Source of the DNA: Rhodobacterales bacterium 34-62-10
GTDB taxonomy: Bacteria; Pseudomonadota; Alphaproteobacteria; Rhodobacterales; Rhodobacteraceae
Assembly (NCBI GenBank): GCA_002282555.1
Contig: NCJR01000257.1
Location: forward strand, 2,147-7,468
Length of the DNA: 5,322 nucleotides
Reading direction: 5' to 3'
The notes beneath the pieces are model-generated. The model saw nothing but the letters and a program-made list of their open reading frames with translations. It made no database searches and was not told the origin of the DNA. How positions within the stretch are numbered: the first letter of the stretch is position 1; every line of letters starts with the position of its first letter. This document shows positions 1-5,322 of the stretch, one piece after another. A program made the translations under genes and the position numbers.

Positions 1-461
1 ATTGCCACCCTGTCTCGGGCGAGTTGACCTATGGTCTGGAACGTCTGGCCATGTATGTGCTGGGCGTGGCCCATGTCATGGACATGCCCTATAATGACCC
101 GTCGGCGCCCATTCCGCTGACCTATGGCGATGTGTTCCGCCAGACCGAACAGGAATACAGCCGCCATAACTTCGACGCCGCCACCACCGAGATGCTTCTG
201 CGGCATTTCGAGGATGCCGAGGCCGAATGTGCCCGCCTTCTGGCCGTGCCCGCCGATGACCCCAAGACCGGACGCCGCATCATCATGGCGCATCCCGCCT
301 ATGATCAGTGCATCAAGGCCAGCCATCTGTTCAACCTGCTCGACGCGCGCGGCGTGATTTCCGTGACCGAACGGCAGGCCTATATCGGCCGCGTCCGCGC
401 GCTGGCCAAACAATGTGCCGATGCTTTCGTGCAAACCGAAGCTGGTGGGTGGGCCGCGTAA
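1..461 (+). CDS. glyQ: Glycyl-tRNA synthetase alpha subunit, C-terminal half (5' end outside window)
   Basis: Catalytic subunit of the bacterial alpha2beta2 class II glycyl-tRNA synthetase, which activates glycine with ATP and charges tRNA-Gly in the cytoplasm. The frame is open from base 3 to the TAA at 459-461, giving 152 visible residues against about 300 for the whole family protein. Close to the left edge lies class II motif 3, reading [14 protein letters not shown], with the GLER arginine expected to contact ATP. Further on are [12 protein letters not shown] and, near the C-terminus, the strongly conserved [23 protein letters not shown] segment, both closely matching my memory of E. coli GlyQ. 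A TTG at 24 could be mistaken for a start, but homology runs upstream of it, so the true start and class II motifs 1 and 2 lie to the left of the window. The stop abuts the next gene's ATG, which suggests one transcript and translational coupling. Confidence 0.97.
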   Translation, partial: CHPVSGELTYGLERLAMYVLGVAHVMDMPYNDPSAPIPLTYGDVFRQTEQEYSRHNFDAATTEMLLRHFEDAEAECARLLAVPADDPKTGRRIIMAHPAYDQCIKASHLFNLLDARGVISVTERQAYIGRVRALAKQCADAFVQTEAGGWAA

Positions 462-989
462 ATGGGCAAGTTTCTGACGCTTCTTATCCTTGTCTGCTCG
501 GTGATCGGCGGCGGGGCGATGTATTACCTGCAGGTCTATGCCTATTACGATGAAATCGCGGCCTCCGGCCCTGCGGATGTGCAGGCGACCTCGCTGGCCA
601 CGGGCAAGCCCGAACCGCTGCCGCACCGTGATTTTCAGGCCATCGATTCCGACAGCAGCCCGATCCGCTACCGCGCCTGTTTCGCCACCGACCTCACGCA
701 GGATGCCCTGACCGCGACCTATCAGACCTATCAGGGGGCCGTGCCGCTTCTGGCGCCGGAATGGTTCGACTGTTTCGACGCGCGCGAACTCGGTGCCGCT
801 CTGGAGGCAGGCGAGGCCCGCGCCTATATGGGCACCGAAAACATCCGCTACGGCATCGACCGTATCATCGCCGTGATGTCCGATGGGCGCGGTTTTGTCT
901 GGCATCAGATCAACCGCTGCGGCGAAGTGGTGTTTGACGGACAGCCCGCCCCCGCCGATTGCCCGCCCCCCCCGCCGGAGGCAAACTGA
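462..989 (+). CDS. Small membrane-anchored DUF6446-like protein of unknown function
   Basis: A 175-residue protein of unknown function. Residues about 4-23 (FLTLLILVCSVIGGGAMYYL) form one hydrophobic segment after a short basic start (MGK). This looks like an N-in signal anchor, leaving residues from about 30 onward on the periplasmic side. That part carries four cysteines (C73, C104, C153, C167), enough for two disulfides if it is exported. The C-terminus is proline-rich (five consecutive Pro). There is no lipobox, since the only early Cys (C12) lies inside the hydrophobic stretch, and I see no catalytic motif. I recall that Rhodobacteraceae carry a DUF6446 family protein at this place between glyQ and glyS; the N-terminal MYYLQVYAYY pattern fits, but I could not search for it. 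ATG 462 immediately follows the glyQ stop and has only a weak GGTGGG-like ribosome site inside glyQ, so coupling to glyQ translation is likely. Confidence 0.88.
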   Translation: MGKFLTLLILVCSVIGGGAMYYLQVYAYYDEIAASGPADVQATSLATGKPEPLPHRDFQAIDSDSSPIRYRACFATDLTQDALTATYQTYQGAVPLLAPEWFDCFDARELGAALEAGEARAYMGTENIRYGIDRIIAVMSDGRGFVWHQINRCGEVVFDGQPAPADCPPPPPEAN

Positions 990-1020
990 TCTCCGCCGCA
1001 GGCGCACTGAATACATCCGC

Positions 1021-1025
1021 AAGGA
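1021..1025 (+). promoter_or_regulatory. Shine-Dalgarno of glyS
   Basis: AAGGA lies nine bases before the ATG at 1035. It supports that ATG as the glyS start, in agreement with the conserved N-terminus that begins MPDLLIELFSEEIP. Confidence 0.8.
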
Positions 1026-1034
1026 AACCGATCC

Positions 1035-3170
1035 ATGCCCGATCTTCTGATTGAACTCTTCTCCGAGGAAATCCCCGCCCGCATGCAGACCCGCGCGGCG
1101 GATGATCTGCGCAAACTCGTGACCAACGGGCTGGTCGAGGCCGGTCTGACCTATGCCGGCGCCGCCGCCTTTTCGACCCCGCGCCGCCTGACGCTGGCCA
1201 TCGAGGGGCTTTTGGCCAACTCGCCCACCCTGCGCGAAGAACGCAAAGGCCCCCGCGTGGACGCGCCGGAACAGGCGATCGACGGCTTTTTGCGCGGCGC
1301 GGGCCTGACCCGCGACCAGTTGGAAGAACGCGACGTCGGCAAGACCCGCGTCTTCTTCACCGTGGTGGAAAAACCGGGCCGCCCCGCCGCCGAGATCGTG
1401 GCCGAGGTGCTGGAACACGCGATCCGCACCTTCCCATGGCCCAAATCCATGCGCTGGGGCACAGGCTCCCTGCGCTGGGTCCGCCCGCTGCAATCCATCC
1501 TCTGCCTGCTCACGGATGAGGCGGGCGCCGACGTGGTCCCGCTGACCGTGGACGGCATCACCGCCACCAACACCACCGAAGGCCACCGCTTCATGGGCAA
1601 GGGCCGCTTTTCCGTATCCTCTTTCGAGGATTACGCCGCAAAGCTGAAGCAGAACCGCGTCATCCTTGACCCCGCCGCGCGCGCCGACACGATCTGGGCC
1701 GAGGCGACCAGCCAGGCCTTCGCCAACGGGCTTGAAGTGGTCCAAGACCAGGGGTTGCTGGCCGAAGTCGCGGGTCTGGTCGAATGGCCCGTGGTCCTGA
1801 TGGGCACCATCGACGACGCCTTCCTTGGCCTGCCGCCCGAAGTGCTGCAAACCAGCATGCGCGAACACCAGAAATTCTTCTCCGTCCGCAACCCCAAGAC
1901 GGGCCGGATCGAACGCTTCATCACCGTCGCCAATATCGAGACCCGCGACCACGGCGCCACCATCCTTGCGGGCAACCAAAAGGTGCTGTCGGCCCGCCTG
2001 TCGGATGCGCGTTTCTTCTGGGACAACGACCTGCGCACCGTGAAAACCAAAGGGCTGGAAGGCATGGCCGCGGGCCTTTCTTCCGTCACCTTCCACAACA
2101 AACTGGGCTCTCAGGCCGACCGCGTCGCCCGGATCGAGGCGCTGGCCCGTGAGATCGCGCCGCTTGTGGGCGCAAAACCCGATCTGGCGGCCGAGGCCGC
2201 GCGCGTCGCCAAAGCCGATCTGCAATCCGAAATGGTCGGCGAATTCCCTGAACTTCAAGGGCTTATGGGCCGCTATTACGCCACTGCCGCAGGCCATGAC
2301 GATGGCGTGCCCGAGGCGTGCGAGATGCATTACAAACCGCTTGGCCCCTCCGACGACGTGCCCACACACCCCATCTCGGTCGCCGTGGCGCTGGCCGACA
2401 AGATCGACACGCTGACGGGCTTCTGGGCGATTGATGAGAAACCAACCGGCTCCAAAGACCCCTACGCCCTGCGCCGCGCCGCACTGGGCGTGATCCGTCT
2501 GGTGCTGGGCAACGGCGTGCGGGTTAATCAACTCTCTCTGATCCAGACGGCATTGAAGGTCCTGACGGCGACTCATGCCGCCGCCTTGCCAGAAAACACC
2601 ACAGAGCTTGATATCCCGTTAAACCTCCTCGCCTTCTTCCACGACCGCCTCAAGGTCTACCTCAAGGATCAAGGCATCCGCCACGACGTCATCGACGCCT
2701 GCCTCTCCGATTCAAGTGGCGCGCCTTCCGGCGCGGTGCCCGGTAACGACGACCTCACCCTGCTGGTGAAACGCGCCGAGGCGCTGGCCGCCTTCCTCAA
2801 AACCGATGACGGGGAAAACCTGCTGCAAGGCTTCAAACGCGCCGCCAACATCCTCGCCCAAGCCGAGGAAAAAGACGGCGTCGAATATTCCTACGGTGCC
2901 GATATCAAATTCGCGCAGACCGATGCCGAACGCGCGCTGTTCGACGCCCTCGACCAAGCCGAATCCACCATCGCCCCGGCGATGAAGGCTGAGGATTTCG
3001 CCACAGCCATGTCCGCCATGGCCGCCCTGCGCGCGCCGATTGACGCCTTCTTCACCGCCGTGCAGGTCAATACCGACAACGCGGTGATCCGCCGCAACCG
3101 TCTCAACCTGCTCAGCCGCATCCGCTCCATCTGCCTGTCGGTGGCCGACCTGACCCGTCTGGACGGCTAG
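1035..3170 (+). CDS. glyS: Glycyl-tRNA synthetase beta subunit
   Basis: The tRNA-recognising beta subunit of the alpha2beta2 glycyl-tRNA synthetase; it works with the GlyQ protein encoded just upstream. It is complete at 711 residues, slightly longer than the 689 I recall for E. coli. The start is fixed by the conserved opening LLIELFSEEIPAR and by AAGGA nine bases upstream. Recognisable family blocks in order are FSTPRRL (about residue 46), MREHQKFFSV (about 275), GRYYATAAGHDD (about 412), the HD-type domain segment ISVAVALADKIDTL followed by GSKDPYALRRAALGVIRL (about 446-486), and a C-terminal DALR-like anticodon-binding region ending in NTDNAVIRRNRLNLLSRI (about 678-695). The frame has no interruption. 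A 45-base gap separates it from the DUF6446-like gene and 97 bases separate it from the PPDK-family gene. Identification is secure from both sequence and the glyQ partner. Confidence 0.98.
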   Translation: MPDLLIELFSEEIPARMQTRAADDLRKLVTNGLVEAGLTYAGAAAFSTPRRLTLAIEGLLANSPTLREERKGPRVDAPEQAIDGFLRGAGLTRDQLEERDVGKTRVFFTVVEKPGRPAAEIVAEVLEHAIRTFPWPKSMRWGTGSLRWVRPLQSILCLLTDEAGADVVPLTVDGITATNTTEGHRFMGKGRFSVSSFEDYAAKLKQNRVILDPAARADTIWAEATSQAFANGLEVVQDQGLLAEVAGLVEWPVVLMGTIDDAFLGLPPEVLQTSMREHQKFFSVRNPKTGRIERFITVANIETRDHGATILAGNQKVLSARLSDARFFWDNDLRTVKTKGLEGMAAGLSSVTFHNKLGSQADRVARIEALAREIAPLVGAKPDLAAEAARVAKADLQSEMVGEFPELQGLMGRYYATAAGHDDGVPEACEMHYKPLGPSDDVPTHPISVAVALADKIDTLTGFWAIDEKPTGSKDPYALRRAALGVIRLVLGNGVRVNQLSLIQTALKVLTATHAAALPENTTELDIPLNLLAFFHDRLKVYLKDQGIRHDVIDACLSDSSGAPSGAVPGNDDLTLLVKRAEALAAFLKTDDGENLLQGFKRAANILAQAEEKDGVEYSYGADIKFAQTDAERALFDALDQAESTIAPAMKAEDFATAMSAMAALRAPIDAFFTAVQVNTDNAVIRRNRLNLLSRIRSICLSVADLTRLDG

Positions 3171-3177
3171 GCCAGAA

Positions 3178-3197
3178 CTGTCATAATATTCTGACAG
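3178..3197. promoter_or_regulatory. 20-bp near-perfect palindrome, candidate operator
   Basis: CTGTCATAATATTCTGACAG reads the same on both strands except for one mismatched pair either side of the central AATATT. It starts seven bases after the glyS stop and is markedly AT-rich compared with its surroundings, which is typical of a dimeric regulator site. The left arm, CTGTCAT, equals a half site of the PhoB box as I remember it. The second arm is inverted, however, and a PhoB box is a direct repeat on an 11-bp period, so a PhoB assignment is not supported. The TAATAT core could also serve as a -10 element, although I see no convincing -35 at the right distance. The palindrome is directly visible; the function is inferred. 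Confidence 0.45.
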
Positions 3198-3200
3198 CAA

Positions 3201-3225
3201 CCCCAACGCCACGCTTGCGTTGGGG
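3201..3225 (+). terminator. Stem-loop after glyS, possible terminator or attenuator
   Basis: CCCCAACGC (3201-3209) pairs perfectly with GCGTTGGGG (3217-3225) around a seven-base loop, giving a 9-bp GC-rich hairpin 30 bases after the glyS stop. No run of T follows (the next bases are CGCATCGGGCG), so it is not a canonical intrinsic terminator. It may act as a weak or Rho-assisted terminator, as a 3'-end stabiliser of the glyS message, or as leader structure of the downstream gene. Confidence 0.5.
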
Positions 3226-3234
3226 CGCATCGGG

Positions 3235-3255
3235 CGTATTCTGCACCTGAATACG
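3235..3255. promoter_or_regulatory. 7-bp inverted repeat abutting the PPDK-gene ribosome site
   Basis: CGTATTC (3235-3241) and GAATACG (3249-3255) are perfect inverted repeats around a seven-base spacer. The right arm ends exactly where the AAAGG ribosome site begins. In DNA it could be an operator; in RNA it would be a small hairpin next to the Shine-Dalgarno. It shares the heptamer TATTCTG with the 3178-3197 palindrome (3187-3193 and 3237-3243). The repeat is directly visible; the function is inferred. Confidence 0.35.
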
Positions 3256-3260
3256 AAAGG
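3256..3260 (+). promoter_or_regulatory. Shine-Dalgarno of the PPDK-family gene, deciding a GTG start
   Basis: AAAGG lies seven bases before the GTG at 3268. It makes that GTG the best start, with the product opening MQHNDPDLTLITP, which agrees with the N-terminus I recall for relatives. There is no ATG nearby in either relevant frame: the first ATG in the main downstream frame is at 3431 and would remove the conserved HGGRAK block. Confidence 0.55.
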
Positions 3261-3267
3261 CGCCGCA

Positions 3268-5322
3268 GTGCAGCATAACGATCCCGACCTGACCCTCATC
3301 ACGCCCATCGAAGGCCACCACCCATGGCGGGCGGGCGAAATGCCTGCAACGGCTGGCCCGGCTGGACCTGCCGGTGCCGCTGACGGTCGCGCTGAGTTTC
3401 GGCGCGGTGCAGCGGATCGCGGCGGGCGAGATGCCGGACATGAAGGCCCTGCTGGAACCCTTTGGAAACACACCGCTTCTTTGCGTGCGCCCCTCGTCCG
3501 AGGACCCCGATTGGGGCGGTCCGGGCGCGGTGCTCAATATCGGGATGAACGACCGCGTCTATGCCGATCTGAGCGCGCAACTGGGGCAGGATGCGGCCGC
3601 CGCCATGTATCTGCGCTTCGTGCAAAGCTATGCGATGCATGTGGCCCGGCTGGACCCGGACATGTTCGACGATGTGACACTGGACGGTCCCGACGGTCTA
3701 GCCGAGGTGCTGCGCGCCTATGAGCATGAGACCGAGGAGGAATTTCCCCAGGACCCCGCCGTGCAACTGGCCGAAGTGCTGCGCTCGATGGCCCGCGCCT
3801 GGTCCGGCACCACCGCGCGGCTGCTGCGCCAAGCCAAGGGCGCGCCCGCCGATGCGGGGCTGGGTCTGGTGGTGCAGGCGATGGCGCTGGGTCTGGGGCA
3901 GGGGGAATGTGGCTCGGGCGTGATCCAGCTGGTCAATTCGCAAACCGGCTACAAGCAGATCACCGGGCGGTATCTCTCGCAAAGTCAGGGCCGCGACGCG
4001 CTGCAACGCGGAACAAACGCGCTCTATCTGGAACGCGATGCCCGTGGCCCCTCGCTCGAGGAACTGGCGCCGCAAGCGTTTGAGGAGTTGAAGGCCCATA
4101 CCGCCCTCATGCGCCACCGCCTGCGCGAAGAGATGCAGGCCGAATTCACCATCGAAAATGGCCGCGTCCATATCCTTGATGGCGTCCGCGTGGCCCGCAA
4201 CGCCCGCGCCGCCGTGCGCATCGCCGTGGCCTTGGCCGAAGAAGGCATCATCCCGCGCGAAGAAGCGCTGCTCAGGATCGAGCCGCGCTCGCTCAATGAA
4301 CTGCTGCACCGCCAGATCGACCCCACCGCGCCGCGCGACCGTCTGGCACGCGGTATCGCCGCCAGCCCCGGTGCCGCCACAGGCCGGATCGTCTTTACCG
4401 CAGCCGAGGCGCAGGCCAGCGCCGCACGCGGCGAGCCATGTATCCTTGTGCGCCGCGAAACCAGCCCCGAAGATATCCGCGGGATGCACGCGGCGGTCGC
4501 CGTGCTGACGGAACGCGGCGGCATGACCAGCCACGCCGCCGTGATCGGGCGCGGCCTTGGCCTGCCTTGCGTGGTGGGCGCCAGCGACATGCGCTTCAAT
4601 CTGCGCAAGAACGCCCTGACCGCGCCCGATGGCCGCGAATTCCGCGCAGGCGATATCCTGACCATCGACGGCACCAATGGCGAGGTGTTGGCCGGTGAAC
4701 CCGCGATGCTGGAAGCCACGCAGGACGATGCCTTCCAGACCCTGATGGAATGGGCCGATGCGGTGCGCGATATCGGGGTGCGCGCCAATGCCGACACGCC
4801 CGCCGATGCCCAGACCGCGCGCAATTTCAAGGCGCAGGGGATCGGGCTGTGCCGGACCGAGCATATGTTCTTTGAAGCAGACCGCCTGACCGTGATGCGC
4901 GAGATGATCTTTGCCGATGCCAGCAAGGACCGCCGCGCCGCGCTGGACCGCCTCTTGCCGATGCAGCGCGCCGATTTCGCCGAACTGTTCCGCATCATGC
5001 AGGGGCAGCCCGTCTGCATCCGCCTGTTCGATCCGCCTTTGCACGAATTCCTGCCCCATGACCGCGCCGGCTACCGCGAACTGGCCGAGGCGCTGGATCT
5101 GCCCCTGTCCGATGTGACCCGGCGCTGCGAGGCGCTGGCCGAATATAACCCCATGCTGGGGATGCGCGGTGTGCGTCTGGGCATCACCGTGCCCGAGATT
5201 TACGACATGCAGGCCCGCGCGATATTCGAGGCGACGATATTGGCCAGCAAGGATGGCGATCCTGTCGTGCCGGAAATCATGATCCCGCTGGTCTCGGCCA
5301 AGCGCGAGGTGGAACTGGTCAA
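3268..5322 (+). CDS. ppdK: PPDK-family / putative PEP-binding protein, 3' end outside window, apparent N-terminal frameshift
   Basis: Homologue of pyruvate, phosphate dikinase, which interconverts ATP + Pi + pyruvate and AMP + PPi + PEP. About 684 of an expected ~845 residues are present. Codons from GTG 3268 are in frame 1 (MQHNDPDLTLITP); from about 3314 to the edge the protein is in frame 2, so one extra base (or two missing) lies between. Numbers below assume one base removed. THGGRAKCLQRL (18-29) and VRPSSE (73-78) open the ATP-grasp domain. GGMTSHAAV carries the phosphohistidine H422 (codon 4532-4534) with the regulatory threonine T420. GLCRTEHMFF (526-535), RLFDPPLHEFLP (585-596), NPMLGMRG and PEIMIPLV belong to the PEP/pyruvate barrel; R529 and R585 match Arg561 and Arg617 of the Clostridium symbiosum enzyme. 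The C-terminal barrel residues, including the catalytic Cys, fall beyond the window. Several ATP-grasp signatures are altered, so genuine dikinase activity is uncertain and the neutral name putative PEP-binding protein may be safer. Confidence 0.88.

Noticed and set aside
1007..1014. CTGAATAC octamer upstream of glyS that recurs at 3247-3254 upstream of the PPDK gene
   Set aside because: Eight bases shared at different distances from the two starts is weak evidence, and the second copy is already accounted for by the 3235-3255 inverted repeat.
3178..3197. PhoB box
   Set aside because: The CTGTCAT half site is present once only; its partner is inverted and on a 13-base rather than an 11-base spacing, so the dyad is better described as an unassigned palindrome.
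3214..3242. Possible sigma-70 promoter, TTGCGT at 3215-3220 and TATTCT at 3237-3242 with a 16-base spacer
   Set aside because: The match to consensus is poor (three and four of six) and the implied start would lie almost on the ribosome site.
2712..3473. 253-residue open frame on the minus strand crossing the end of glyS and the spacer
   Set aside because: It overlaps the conserved C-terminal domain of glyS and the start of the PPDK gene, has no recognisable domain, and has no ribosome site that I could see.
3220..3723. 167-residue + strand frame beginning at TTG 3220
   Set aside because: Only the stretch from GTG 3268 to about 3312 resembles the PPDK family. The remainder is the wrong frame of that gene, so it is the frameshifted 5' end and not a separate protein.
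3698..5059. 453-residue open frame on the minus strand
   Set aside because: It lies entirely opposite the PPDK-family gene, whose + strand frame carries unmistakable family motifs. The minus-strand product is low-complexity (rich in Gly, Ala, His, Gln), as expected of a shadow of GC-rich codons.

Overview
The window looks like a GC-rich alphaproteobacterial chromosome segment, most likely from the Rhodobacteraceae/Roseobacteraceae. The evidence is the high G+C with GC-rich third codon positions, the split (alpha plus beta) glycyl-tRNA synthetase, and the gene order glyQ - small membrane-anchored DUF6446-like protein - glyS - PPDK-family gene, which I recall as typical of that group. All genes lie on the + strand. 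No RNA gene, insertion sequence, CRISPR array or recognisable mobile element is visible.

Layout: (1) 1-461, the C-terminal half of glyQ, the catalytic alpha subunit of glycyl-tRNA synthetase, entering from the left edge. (2) 462-989, a 175-residue protein with one N-terminal membrane segment and a cysteine-containing domain; its ATG directly follows the glyQ stop. (3) 990-1034, a short gap with a good Shine-Dalgarno. (4) 1035-3170, complete glyS, the beta subunit. (5) 3171-3267, a 97-base gap holding three consecutive inverted repeats. (6) 3268 to the right edge, a PPDK-family (PEP-utilising) gene that is incomplete at its 3' end.

The two glyQ/glyS products form the alpha2beta2 enzyme that charges tRNA-Gly. 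The protein encoded between them is predicted to sit in the inner membrane and has no evident role in aminoacylation. The PPDK-like protein belongs to pyruvate/PEP metabolism by homology. Its phosphohistidine and PEP-binding domains look intact, but its N-terminal ATP-grasp domain is diverged at several positions normally conserved in true PPDKs. Its first ~15 codons are also in a different frame from the rest, which implies a single-base indel (or sequencing error) between about 3293 and 3322.

The points most worth a second look are the diverged ATP-grasp domain, the apparent frameshift, and the dyad-rich glyS-PPDK spacer, which could be a regulatory region. The rest is ordinary core-genome sequence. 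The long minus-strand reading frames opposite glyS and the PPDK gene are explained as shadows of GC-rich coding sequence.
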